From positions 17,229 to 81,228 of the forward strand of contig CAQUWW010000001.1 in the NCBI GenBank assembly GCA_948896875.1: a DNA stretch of 64,000 nucleotides. The letters are read 5' to 3'. A program made the position numbers and the translations under genes. The notes below the pieces were generated by a model. The model worked only from the letters and a program-made list of their open reading frames with translations. It had not been told where the DNA came from and did not search any database. This DNA comes from an uncultured Acetatifactor sp. (GTDB lineage Bacteria; Bacillota; Clostridia; Lachnospirales; Lachnospiraceae). Of the stretch, positions 1-8,615 are shown one piece after another. Within the stretch, counting starts at the first letter, position 1. Every line of letters begins with the position of its first letter.

Positions 1-585
1 GCAGATGAGCAGAAGATAGAGCGGCAGCTGCGGCGGGCTGAGGAGCGTGGAGCCGTTGCCGTAGGTATGGACATTGATCACATTTTTTCCGCATCTGGAG
101 AGCATGACATTGTCATGGGAGAAGAGATGTCGGTGAAGAGCCCGGACAGGCTGAGAGAGTATGTGGGTATGACCACTCTTCCCTTTGTGGTGAAAGGGGT
201 GCTCAGCGCAAGGGACGCTTATGCCTGTGCTGAAATCGGTGCGGCAGGGATTGTGGTTTCCCATCATGCAGGACGGATGGATTATGCGGTTCCGCCACTG
301 ATGGTATTGCCGGATATCCGGAAAGAAGTGGGAGACAAAATGCCGGTTTTTGTGGATTGTGGAATCCTTTCCGGTATGGATGCCTATAAAGCGCTTGCAC
401 TCGGGGCCACGGCAGTCAGTGTTGGCAAGCATCTGATCCCCTATATCCGCAGCGGCGGTGCGGAGGCAGTGGCGGACAGAATACGGGAGATGACTGCGGA
501 ACTGAAGGGGGTCATGGCATTTACCGGGGTGCGGGATATGGCCGGCTTTGACAGCTCTGTCCTTCATCTCAGAACCTTTGGATAA
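1..585 (+). CDS. FMN-dependent alpha-hydroxyacid oxidase/dehydrogenase, 3' part
   Basis: The frame is open from base 1, so the N-terminus lies outside the window; about 194 residues are visible. They match the C-terminal half of the FMN-dependent alpha-hydroxyacid oxidase TIM barrel (lactate or glycolate oxidase family). A strand holding a Lys (PFVVKGV) is followed by VSHHAGRMDY, the equivalent of the family's NHGGRxLD loop with the catalytic His and substrate-binding Arg. Then come VFVDCGI and ALALGATAVSVG, the phosphate-binding end of the FMN site. The reaction would be oxidation of a 2-hydroxyacid to a 2-oxoacid. The HHAGR loop departs from the usual NHGGR, so the substrate cannot be assigned. 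The stop is TAA, 62 bases before the next gene. Confidence 0.8.
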   Translation, partial: ADEQKIERQLRRAEERGAVAVGMDIDHIFSASGEHDIVMGEEMSVKSPDRLREYVGMTTLPFVVKGVLSARDAYACAEIGAAGIVVSHHAGRMDYAVPPLMVLPDIRKEVGDKMPVFVDCGILSGMDAYKALALGATAVSVGKHLIPYIRSGGAEAVADRIREMTAELKGVMAFTGVRDMAGFDSSVLHLRTFG

Positions 586-647
586 AATGGACGCGATATG
601 GATTACATGGGAGAAAGCCGGTTTTGACAGGCGGAATGTGAGGAAAA

Positions 648-3600
648 ATGTACATAGGAGATCTGCATATTCACTCCAGATATTCCAGAGCTACCAGCAG
701 GGACTGCACGCCGGAATATCTGGATTTGTGGGCGAGGAAAAAAGGGATTGACATCGTAGGCACAGGGGATTTCACCCATCCGGCCTGGCGGGAGGAGCTG
801 CGGGAAAAGTTGGAACCGGCAGAGGATGGTCTGTATGTGCTGAAAAAGGAATATCAGATTGGTGGGGCCGGGGATGCTGGCAGACAGCCCCGCTTTGTGG
901 TGACTGGGGAGATCAGTTCCATCTACAAAAAAGGAGAGCGGGTGCGGAAGGTGCACAGTCTCCTGATTCTGCCGGGGCTGGAGGAAGCGGAAGCTCTTGC
1001 AAGGCGGCTGGAGCTGATAGGGAATATCCACTCTGACGGAAGGCCTATTCTGGGGATTCCCTGCAGGGATTTACTGGAGATCATGCTAGAGACCAGCCCG
1101 GCGGCTGTCTATGTGCCCGCCCATATCTGGACGCCTCATTTCTCGCTGTTCGGCGCATTTTCAGGATTTGATACCATAGAAGAGTGCTTTGAGGACCTGA
1201 CGCCCCATATCCACGCGCTGGAGACGGGGCTTTCTTCCGATCCGCCCATGAACTGGCGGGTGGGGGCGCTGGACAGGTTCTGTCTGATTTCCAATTCGGA
1301 TGCCCATTCCCCGGCAAAACTGGGGAGAGAGGCCAATCTGTTCGATATCGAGCTGTCCTATCAGGGTCTGGCAGGCGCTATTCAGCAGGGGAAAGGCCTG
1401 GCGGGGACCATTGAATTTTTCCCGGAGGAGGGGAAATACCATTTTGACGGACACAGGAAGTGCGGGTTGTGCATCAGTCCCCAGGAGACCGTTCGATATG
1501 GGAACAGATGCCCGGTGTGCGGAAAGAAGATAACCATCGGCGTGCTGAACCGGGTGGAACAGCTTGCGGACCGGGAGGAAGGATTCCAGCTGCCCTCAGG
1601 CCGCCCCTTTGAAAGTCTGGTGCCGCTGCCGGAGGTTATCGGCGCTTCCATGGGAATCTCAGCCGCCGGGAAAAAGGCGGAGGAAAAGTATGAACAGATG
1701 CTGGGGGCACTGGGGCCGGAATTTACCATTCTGCGGGAGATTCCCATAGAGGATATCCGAAAAGCGGCGGGATCGCTGGTGGCGGAAGGCATCCGGCGGC
1801 TTCGTAAGGGGGAAGTGGAGCGGACGCCGGGTTTTGACGGGGAGTACGGGAAAATCGGTCTGCTGACGCCGGAGGATATCAGCAGTCTGGAAGGACAGCT
1901 GAGCTTTTTCACGGCGGAAGAACTGCGGGCGGCGGAGAGAGTACTAGAGAAGAGGCAGGAAGCGGAAGAGGCCGTGAGTGGCGTCATAGGTGATATGCGG
2001 AAGTCGGAAATCGACAGCACATCGAAAGGGAGTGTGCGAGAATTTGGAACCGGCGGAGAATCGAGTGACGATGTGCGGCAAGTAGAATCAGATCGGGAGC
2101 CGGTAGGCGGCGCACTGCAGATAGCAATGGAACAGAAAACAACTGCCACATCTCTGGACAGTCTCAACGAACGCCAGCGGGAGGCTGTGGAGCGAACCGG
2201 GCGGGCTGTGGCAGTCATCGCCGGACCTGGCGCGGGTAAGACCAGGACGCTGATTGCCAGGCTTAAATATCTTCTGGAGGAAAGGCAGATTCCACCGGAA
2301 GAAATTACGGCAGTGACCTTCACACATAAGGCGGCAGAGGAAATGCGGGGCAGAATGGAGGGAAACGGTCTCAGAAATTCGTCAGATATATGGATTGGGA
2401 CATTTCATGCCATCTGCAGCCGTTTCCTGCAGGAGGCAGGAGTTTCTTTCATCCTGGCGGACGAGGGGCTTCAGATGGAGCTGGCGGAAAAAGCGCTCCG
2501 GGCATTTCGCAGCAAGGCAGCACCGGGGAAATTTCTGCAGGAGGTTTCCCGAATGAAGAATGGACTGACGCAGAATAACGGTTTTGCTGTGGCAGATGCT
2601 TCACCGGAAGCGGTCGACAGAAATAAAACTGACTCTGGAGAAAACAGACGGGTGTATGAATATTATCAGAAGCTGCTGCGGCAGGCTGGCGCTTTTGACT
2701 ATGACGACCTTTTGCTGGAAACACTGAAATTATTAGAAGAGATGCCGGAGGATGCGATAGAGCGGAGGAGATTTTCCTATTTGCTGATCGATGAATTTCA
2801 GGATATCAACCCGCTCCAGTACCGGCTGGTAAAGGAATGGGGGAGGGGCGGCAGAGAATTGTTCGTCATCGGAGACCCGGATCAGTCTATTTACGGCTTC
2901 CGGGGCTGTGACCCCAAAGTGTTTTCCCATCTGAAAGAGGAGTATCCGGAGCTTGCGGTCATACGCCTGGAGGAAAATTATCGCTCCGCTTCTGAGATCC
3001 TGAATGCCGCTCTCAGTGTGATATCCCATAATGAAGGGGAGGTCCGCAGAATGAAGGCCATGGCAGTAGGAAATGGGGCAATGAAGAATAGGGCGGCAGA
3101 GGCCAGTGGGATGGAAGCTATGGCGGCAGGAAACGGAGCAATGAAAAATACGGCGGCTGGTGGGATGAAAGCTGCGGTAATGGAGACCGGAGAAGGAATA
3201 CCCCTGCGCATGGTATCCGCGGAGGACGAACGTAGAGAGGCCATCTTCGTGGCAAAGGAAATCACTCGGCAGATCGGGGGAATCGACATGCTGGACACGG
3301 ACAGAACCGGAGCCGGGGAAGGCCGCAAAGTGCGGGGCTTCTCAGAGATTGCGGTGCTTTATCGGACCCACAGGCAGGCGGCGCTTCTGGAAAAGTGTCT
3401 CAGGCAGGAGGGAATTCCCTATCTGGTGGCAGGGAGAGAGGACTTCCTGCGGGAGCGGGAGGTGCGGGCCACGCTGTATTTTTTCCGGCATATCCTGTAT
3501 CCCAAGGAGGAATCGACGGCAACGCTTTGCCGAAGACTGCTGGGGCCCATACTGGGGGAGGGACCGGACAGTCCGGTTCCGGACACTGAGCCAGGAGAAG

Positions 3601-4262
3601 GCCTGACTGGACAGCTTTTGGACGCTGAGCCAGGAGAAGACCTGACGGGGCAGACGCCGGACTTTGGACCGGGAGAAGGCCTGGCAGGGCAGCTTCCGGA
3701 TTCCGGTCAGAGAGAGATGGGAGCCGTTCGCCTGCAGTACCTGATTGAAAAATACCGGAAAAAAGTCAGGAAGGCCCGCCCGGCAAAGCTTCTGGAAGAC
3801 TGGTGCAGAGAGATTTCCTTTGAGAAGGAAGAAGATATGAAAGAACTGACAGACATGTCGGTTCTGTATCCTTCTATGGAAAGCTTTCTGGATACCCTTT
3901 CTTTTGGTGAGGACGGAGATGTAAGGAGAAACGGCGGCAGAAAGTTCACTGCGGATGCGGTGACGTTGATGACGCTCCATGGTTCCAAAGGGCTGGAATT
4001 TCCGGTGGTATTCCTCTATGGGATGGACAGAGGACGATTCCCTCTGGAATTCGGCGGGGGAGAGACCGATATGGAAGAAGAACGCCGTTTGTGCTATGTG
4101 GGCATGACCAGGGCGAAGGAGGAACTGATTCTGGTCTGCGGAGAGGAAGCCTCTTCCTTTCTGCAGGAGATCCCCGGGGAATATAGGAAATGGGAGCGGG
4201 CCGGAAAAGAAGAGGAAGAGCCCGTAGAGGCTGTCCAGATGAGCCTGTTTGACCTGATTTAG
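648..4262 (+). CDS. Endonuclease Q-like (PHP) domain fused to a UvrD/PcrA-type SF1 helicase
   Basis: This is a 1204-residue two-module protein. Residues 1-390 resemble the endonuclease Q/TIGR00375 family: a PHP-type metal motif (GDLHIHSRYS), GTGDFTHP, SNSDAHSP and a zinc knuckle with Cys272, 275, 288 and 291. Residues about 500-1190 carry the SF1A helicase motifs in order: GPGAGKT (526-532), FTHKAAEEM, GTFHAI, LLIDEFQDI, GDPDQSIYGFRG, ENYRS, TLHGSKGLEFP and CYVGMTRAKEEL. EndoQ cuts DNA 5' of deaminated bases, so the fusion would link lesion nicking to unwinding; that role is inferred. Two repeat-rich insertions (residues about 802-845 and 979-1021) interrupt the helicase half. The protein ends QMSLFDLI, like a sliding-clamp-binding motif. 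The start follows GAGGAAAA. Confidence 0.88.
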   Translation: MYIGDLHIHSRYSRATSRDCTPEYLDLWARKKGIDIVGTGDFTHPAWREELREKLEPAEDGLYVLKKEYQIGGAGDAGRQPRFVVTGEISSIYKKGERVRKVHSLLILPGLEEAEALARRLELIGNIHSDGRPILGIPCRDLLEIMLETSPAAVYVPAHIWTPHFSLFGAFSGFDTIEECFEDLTPHIHALETGLSSDPPMNWRVGALDRFCLISNSDAHSPAKLGREANLFDIELSYQGLAGAIQQGKGLAGTIEFFPEEGKYHFDGHRKCGLCISPQETVRYGNRCPVCGKKITIGVLNRVEQLADREEGFQLPSGRPFESLVPLPEVIGASMGISAAGKKAEEKYEQMLGALGPEFTILREIPIEDIRKAAGSLVAEGIRRLRKGEVERTPGFDGEYGKIGLLTPEDISSLEGQLSFFTAEELRAAERVLEKRQEAEEAVSGVIGDMRKSEIDSTSKGSVREFGTGGESSDDVRQVESDREPVGGALQIAMEQKTTATSLDSLNERQREAVERTGRAVAVIAGPGAGKTRTLIARLKYLLEERQIPPEEITAVTFTHKAAEEMRGRMEGNGLRNSSDIWIGTFHAICSRFLQEAGVSFILADEGLQMELAEKALRAFRSKAAPGKFLQEVSRMKNGLTQNNGFAVADASPEAVDRNKTDSGENRRVYEYYQKLLRQAGAFDYDDLLLETLKLLEEMPEDAIERRRFSYLLIDEFQDINPLQYRLVKEWGRGGRELFVIGDPDQSIYGFRGCDPKVFSHLKEEYPELAVIRLEENYRSASEILNAALSVISHNEGEVRRMKAMAVGNGAMKNRAAEASGMEAMAAGNGAMKNTAAGGMKAAVMETGEGIPLRMVSAEDERREAIFVAKEITRQIGGIDMLDTDRTGAGEGRKVRGFSEIAVLYRTHRQAALLEKCLRQEGIPYLVAGREDFLREREVRATLYFFRHILYPKEESTATLCRRLLGPILGEGPDSPVPDTEPGEGLTGQLLDAEPGEDLTGQTPDFGPGEGLAGQLPDSGQREMGAVRLQYLIEKYRKKVRKARPAKLLEDWCREISFEKEEDMKELTDMSVLYPSMESFLDTLSFGEDGDVRRNGGRKFTADAVTLMTLHGSKGLEFPVVFLYGMDRGRFPLEFGGGETDMEEERRLCYVGMTRAKEELILVCGEEASSFLQEIPGEYRKWERAGKEEEEPVEAVQMSLFDLI
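3051..3182 (+). repeat. In-frame tandem repeat inside the helicase gene (60/54 bp units)
   Basis: Two degenerate units start at 3051 (60 bases) and 3111 (54 bases), with a partial third at 3165. Each encodes a version of MKAMAVGNGAMKN followed by an Ala/Gly-rich stretch. It lies after helicase motif IV (ENYRS). All units are multiples of three, so the frame is kept. Confidence 0.85.
3582..3710 (+). repeat. In-frame 39-bp tandem repeat inside the helicase gene
   Basis: Three full units start at 3582, 3621 and 3660 with an exact period of 39 bases (13 residues), plus a partial unit at 3699. They encode variants of DTEPGEGLTGQLL. The acidic, Pro/Gly-rich stretch lies in the 2B-like region before the C-terminal helicase motifs and is probably a disordered linker. 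Confidence 0.9.
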
Positions 4263-4273
4263 GTGACGGTATG

Positions 4274-4301
4274 AACAGTTCAGTGCTCTGTCTGAACTGT
4301 T
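4274..4301. repeat. Hairpin of the AACAGTTCAG family, copy 1
   Basis: Perfect 10-bp arms, AACAGTTCAG (4274-4283) and CTGAACTGTT (4292-4301), flank an 8-base loop just after the helicase stop. The same arms recur at 48804-48837. There is no U-run directly after, so it is not a textbook terminator, though it could act in 3' end formation. Confidence 0.75.
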
Positions 4302-4421
4302 GCGACGGAATTCCATTTTATAGAATCTGTTTCAGATTGCATTTGAGAATTGTTTCCTGTATAGTAAAAAGAAGAAAGAAGGAACTGTGGCAAAGCTGAA
4401 AGGTGAAGGAGGACAAGAAGC

Positions 4422-6023
4422 ATGGGAATGTATTTGAATCCGGGGAACAGCGGATTCACTGGAATCCGAAACGACATTTATGTGGATAAAAGCGGCCTGA
4501 TCAGCCTGATCAACGAGACAATAGAGACGCCGAGACGTTTGACCTGTGTCAGCAGACCCAGGCGTTTTGGAAAGTCCTTTGCCGCGAAAATGTTGTGTGC
4601 ATATTATGACAAAACCTGTGCCTCGTCCGACTTGTTTGATGATCTTATGATTGCTGTGGATGACACAATCAATCAAACCTACAGGGAATACCTGAACAGA
4701 TATGATGTCATTTATCTGGATATGACAAATATTGTGGGAAAAGTGAACCCACAGGATATGATATCTTTTATTGAACAGCGTGTGACGGAAGAGCTTCTGA
4801 ATACTTATCCGAATCTGAAACAGGGAAGTGTATTTGATGAAACATTGCTATATGCCACAGAACTGACAGGTAACAAATTTATTATGATTATTGACGAATG
4901 GGATGCGCCTGTGAGGGAGACGCCGGAAATTCAGAAAGAGTATCTTTGGTTCCTGCGTACTCTGTTCAAGGGCAGCAGTACCACAGACAAGATTTTTGCA
5001 GCCGTTTATATGACGGGGATTCTGCCTGTGAAAAAGGATGGTTCCCAGTCAGCCATGTCCGATTTTGGGGAATATACCATGATTAAGCCCAGAAAATTCG
5101 GCAGGTATGTGGGATTTACGGAAGAGGAAGTCAGGAAGCTTTGTGATGACTATGATAGCGATTTCGGGAAGATGAAGAGCTGGTATGACGGATATCTGTT
5201 TCGGAATGTGGGTTCTGTGTATAATCCGAATTCTGTCATGGAAGCCATCCGTAATGAAGAATTTGACTCCTACTGGACCCAGACTTCGGCGGCAGAAAGC
5301 TTGATGGGATATATCAGCCTGGATTTTGACGGGCTGTCCAAAACAGTGGCAGACCTCATCGGAGGGGAGAAAATAAAGGTATATACAAAAGGATTTTCCA
5401 ATGATCTGGTAACATTCCGAAATCGCGACGATGTGCTGACACTGCTGATTCATCTGGGTTATCTGGCCTATGAAGACGCGACGGAAAGGGTGTATATTCC
5501 CAATGAAGAAATCCGCATGGAGTTTGCCAGGACGATACGGGAAGTGAACCGCAGTGATACGATCAGGAGAGTTCGGGAGAGTGACCAGCTGATCCGTGAT
5601 ACGATTCATGGAAATGCGGATGCAGTTGCCGCGCAGATAGAAAAGATTCATGCCGAAGAAGCACCTTTACACTACAATAATGAACAGGCCTTGCGCAGTG
5701 TGATGAAACGAGCTTATTTCAGTTTCGGGGACGAATATATAATGTTTGAAGAATTGCCTGCGGGGGAGGGATACGCAGATATCGTGTATTTGCCAAAGAA
5801 AGGTTCGCTGCTTCCGGCACTGGTGATCGAACTGAAATGGAATAAGACAGCGGAAGGGGCAATTCGGCAGATAAAAGACAGACATTATCCGGAAGTAATT
5901 CGAAGATATGGAGGAGACATTTTACTGGTGGGTATCAATTACGACAAAGATGCATCTGCCGGAATACGGAAACACACCTGCCTCATAGAAAAGTACCGGA
6001 TAGAAAAAGCCCCGGACAGATGA
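4422..6023 (+). CDS. AAA-ATPase_like / PD-(D/E)XK (DUF1703) protein, copy 1
   Basis: A 533-residue protein of the AAA-ATPase_like (PF09820) plus C-terminal PD-(D/E)XK (PF08011) type. It opens with YLNPGN, the family's usual N-terminus. A Walker A variant, SRPRRFGKS (residues 44-52), is followed by Walker B IIDEWD near residue 158. The nuclease core GYADIVYL...ALVIELKW lies near residues 450-473. These proteins occur in many copies in gut Clostridia and Bacteroidetes. Their function is not established; roles in mobile elements or defence have been suggested. An AGGAGG lies 8 bases before the ATG. It is about 37% identical by eye to the protein at 22642-24219. It stands alone, with no operon partner. 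Confidence 0.85.
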   Translation: MGMYLNPGNSGFTGIRNDIYVDKSGLISLINETIETPRRLTCVSRPRRFGKSFAAKMLCAYYDKTCASSDLFDDLMIAVDDTINQTYREYLNRYDVIYLDMTNIVGKVNPQDMISFIEQRVTEELLNTYPNLKQGSVFDETLLYATELTGNKFIMIIDEWDAPVRETPEIQKEYLWFLRTLFKGSSTTDKIFAAVYMTGILPVKKDGSQSAMSDFGEYTMIKPRKFGRYVGFTEEEVRKLCDDYDSDFGKMKSWYDGYLFRNVGSVYNPNSVMEAIRNEEFDSYWTQTSAAESLMGYISLDFDGLSKTVADLIGGEKIKVYTKGFSNDLVTFRNRDDVLTLLIHLGYLAYEDATERVYIPNEEIRMEFARTIREVNRSDTIRRVRESDQLIRDTIHGNADAVAAQIEKIHAEEAPLHYNNEQALRSVMKRAYFSFGDEYIMFEELPAGEGYADIVYLPKKGSLLPALVIELKWNKTAEGAIRQIKDRHYPEVIRRYGGDILLVGINYDKDASAGIRKHTCLIEKYRIEKAPDR

Positions 6024-6098
6024 CGATTTCACAGTTTGAACACAGATAAAACACAATTCAAACACAGAGTGTTGACATTTTCTTGCTAGGATAGAAAG

Positions 6099-6218
6099 TA
6101 AGGGGAAGTCACAAAGGCACACGAGAGGAACTTTTATGAGTGCTCTTTCGAATGAAAGTTCCTCTCCTGAGATGTTGTGCCGAAGTGACTTCCCACTTTA
6201 GTGCCGTCGCGCAAGCGA
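6099..6218 (+). ncRNA. Candidate structured 5' leader element, copy 1
   Basis: A nested hairpin followed by a small hairpin, ending 6 bases before the ribosome binding site of the 6242 gene. The outer stem GGGAAGTC/GACTTCCC and GGCAC/GTGCC surround an internal loop (ACAAAG opposite CGAAG). The inner stem GAGAGGAACTTT/AAAGTTCCTCTC is perfect. The apical loop is GAGTGCTCTTTCGA. The second stem is GTCGC-GCAA-GCGAC, with a GNRA-type tetraloop. A diverged copy in the same orientation to its gene lies at 17918-18031. It could be a cis-regulatory RNA or a palindromic mobile repeat; I know of no named family for it. Confidence 0.6.
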
Positions 6219-6241
6219 CTATATTGGAGGACAGCAGAAAA

Positions 6242-8515
6242 ATGACAAAAAGAAAATGGAAAAGGACACTGGCAGCCATGCTTATCATGACGCTTTGCGC
6301 AGGCGTGGCGGGAGGCTGTGGAAAGGAACAGCAGGAGAGCGGCGGCCAGGAGAAAACGGCGGGAGAATCAGGAGACGATAAAGGCAGATATGTGGAACGG
6401 GAAGAAGCATGGCCGGAAGAATTGGCAGACTGGACAGTCATGCAGATTTTTACGGTGGAGGATAAGCTGCATCTGCTGGCGTCGAAGCAGACGGATGGGA
6501 AAACTGTCCTGCGGGAGTGGGAGAAGCAGGAGAGCGGCTATGTGGATGTGACACAGGACTGGCTTACCTCCATGGAATTGAACTGCGGAGACTGGATGGA
6601 GGCGCGATTGGTGCAGGCGCAGGATGGCACACAGTATCTCTATGCCGGATATATGGAAGAGGAGCTGGATAATTTTCTGGGACATCTGTGGAGAGGAGAA
6701 GGGGATGCGGCGGTGGAAATCACGCCGGAGAAGTGGTCTGTTCCCAATGAGGAGTGGGGCGGCTATGAGATGATACAGGATTTGACGGCGCTGGATAACG
6801 GGACATTGGTAGTAGCTTCGTATTCTTCTGTGGACATCCTGTCGGGAGAGGATGGAAAGGTGCTGGAGAGTGAACAGGCTTCTGCAATCTATGATGGCCG
6901 TATGGTGACGGATGGAGAAAATGTATATCTCAGCACTTCGGACGGAACAGGCTATCAGATTGAAAAACGCAGAGAAGGAAAAAGCAATGACGTGGAACAG
7001 ATTCCATTTACATCGGGCGACACTTCCTCGGCAGGCAGTGGAGAATCCGGTAGCATAACGGTGGGAGGTACGGGAGGTCTGAACCTTTCCGTATTAAAGG
7101 ATGGTACGTTGATTGCCGCGGGGGAAGAGGGCATTTTCCGGCTGGAGGGCGGCAATGCGGACGGAGAATGGGAGAAGCTGGTGGACGGCGTTGACACGAA
7201 CTTTGCCATGAGAGATTACACCTGCCTTGGCCTTGTGGCGCTGGAGGACGGCAGCCTCTACGCATTGTTTGAGACAGGCGGGGAAGAAAGGCTGTATCGG
7301 TACGAATACGATCCCAACGCAGTTTCTCAGGTAACGCAGGTATTGAGGCTATATACTGTTTATGAGAATTCTGTGCTTACACAGGCTGCGGTAATGTATC
7401 ATAAAGCCCATCCGGAAGTACTGATTTCCATAGAAAGTGAATATCCTATGTACCATTACGGCGATACGGATTATGACGCGGTCTATCAGAAGCTGAACAC
7501 CATGCTGATGGGAGAGGATGCGCCGGACATCCTGATGATGGATCATCTGAAGACAGACTCTTATGCGCAAAAAGGACTGCTGGAAGATCTGGAGGATGTG
7601 GTGGGCCCCATGGAAGAGAGCGGGGAACTGCTGTCTAATATTACACATACTTACGTTCGAGAGGACGGGAAACGCTATGTGGTGCCTCTGCAGTTTGGCT
7701 TTACCATGGCGGTGGGCAGAGACATTGCGCCGGAAAATATGGAGTCTTTGGAAGCACTGGCCGAATTCCTTGCCGGGGCGGATTACAGCTATATGGGAAA
7801 GCAGACCGCGTCGGATCTGGTATATCAGTTTTACACTTATTTCTGTGATGAGATCGTGGACGGAAAAGAACTGAACAGGGAAAAGTTAAGTCAATACCTG
7901 AGATACCTGAAGGCCATCGGAGACAATTGCGGAATCATCGATGTCTGGCCGGAAAATGAGAGAGCCACCGACATGTGGAATCTGAGCGCGGAGACAAAGC
8001 TGGCGTTTCAGAAGGTGGACGGATTTACGAATTGCATGATTCCTGTGTCCATGGCAGAATATATCAAGGGAGATTTTACCGCCTTTGAGAACAAATTTAT
8101 TCCATCCCTGGAGGCCGGAATCTGTGCGAAGAGCCAGTATGTAGATACGGCGAAGGATTTCCTGCGATTTGCTCTGTCAGAGGAATTCCAGAGTGCAAAC
8201 GGCGATAACGGATTTCCGGTGAACAGGCAGGCGCTGAAGACACAGGCGGCGAAGGACCGTTCTGATTTCCAGATTTACACATCGATCCAGGCGGATGACG
8301 GAAGCTATGTTGGATTTGAATCAAAGAGCTACTCTCAGGAGACGGCGGACAGACTGGCGGCCATGTGCGAGGCGCTGGATAAGCCTGTGAAAGAAGATGC
8401 GAAAATCCGTCAGGTTCTGACAGACTGCCTCGGGGAATACCTGAAAGGCACACAGTCGGAAGAGGAGACAGTTCATAAGATTGAAGAAGAGCTGAAGATG
8501 TATCTGGCGGAGTAG
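6242..8515 (+). CDS. Lipoprotein: N-terminal propeller-like domain plus ABC solute-binding domain
   Basis: A 757-residue exported lipoprotein: positively charged N-terminus, hydrophobic core and lipobox AGVAGGC (Cys26). Residues about 60-360 are a repetitive beta-rich region (short segments such as LTALDNGTLVVAS and LSVLKDGTLIAAG) resembling a beta-propeller. Residues about 370-757 look like a family 1 sugar-type solute-binding protein (LRLYTVYENSVLTQAAVMYHK, APDILMMDHL, PVSMAEYIKG). It is about 300 residues longer than ordinary binding proteins, and no permease or ATPase lies nearby, so it may serve an unlinked transporter or act as a sensor. Start: the ATG at 6242, 9 bases after TTGGAGG, because it gives a proper signal peptide; the frame extends upstream to a GTG at 6140 through the leader element, which I reject. 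Confidence 0.8.
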   Translation: MTKRKWKRTLAAMLIMTLCAGVAGGCGKEQQESGGQEKTAGESGDDKGRYVEREEAWPEELADWTVMQIFTVEDKLHLLASKQTDGKTVLREWEKQESGYVDVTQDWLTSMELNCGDWMEARLVQAQDGTQYLYAGYMEEELDNFLGHLWRGEGDAAVEITPEKWSVPNEEWGGYEMIQDLTALDNGTLVVASYSSVDILSGEDGKVLESEQASAIYDGRMVTDGENVYLSTSDGTGYQIEKRREGKSNDVEQIPFTSGDTSSAGSGESGSITVGGTGGLNLSVLKDGTLIAAGEEGIFRLEGGNADGEWEKLVDGVDTNFAMRDYTCLGLVALEDGSLYALFETGGEERLYRYEYDPNAVSQVTQVLRLYTVYENSVLTQAAVMYHKAHPEVLISIESEYPMYHYGDTDYDAVYQKLNTMLMGEDAPDILMMDHLKTDSYAQKGLLEDLEDVVGPMEESGELLSNITHTYVREDGKRYVVPLQFGFTMAVGRDIAPENMESLEALAEFLAGADYSYMGKQTASDLVYQFYTYFCDEIVDGKELNREKLSQYLRYLKAIGDNCGIIDVWPENERATDMWNLSAETKLAFQKVDGFTNCMIPVSMAEYIKGDFTAFENKFIPSLEAGICAKSQYVDTAKDFLRFALSEEFQSANGDNGFPVNRQALKTQAAKDRSDFQIYTSIQADDGSYVGFESKSYSQETADRLAAMCEALDKPVKEDAKIRQVLTDCLGEYLKGTQSEEETVHKIEEELKMYLAE

Positions 8516-8546
8516 AAAAAAGCTTGCAATTCCCTTTATTCATGAT

Positions 8547-8581
8547 AATAGAGAATCCACGTGGCGCATGGATTCTCTATT
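8547..8581. repeat. Hairpin of the CAATAGAxxATCC family, copy 1
   Basis: Perfect 13-bp arms (AATAGAGAATCCA / TGGATTCTCTATT) flank a 9-base loop, 30 bases after the stop of the lipoprotein gene. The flanks TTCATGA and TGTTGC are shared with the hairpin at 25203-25235. It lies between convergent genes and may serve as a terminator. Confidence 0.75.
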
Positions 8582-8615
8582 GTTGCTTCAGTGTTCTTCA
8601 GGCTCAGTTCATTTT

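Noticed and set aside
6072..6100. TTGACA as the -35 box of a promoter for the lipoprotein gene
   Set aside because: No acceptable -10 box lies 16-18 bases downstream, so I did not list a promoter.
6140..6241. In-frame GTG extension of the lipoprotein gene through the leader element
   Set aside because: It would destroy the signal peptide. The same element upstream of the 17894 gene is not in frame with that gene, and the peptide-like similarity of the two follows from the shared nucleotide repeat.
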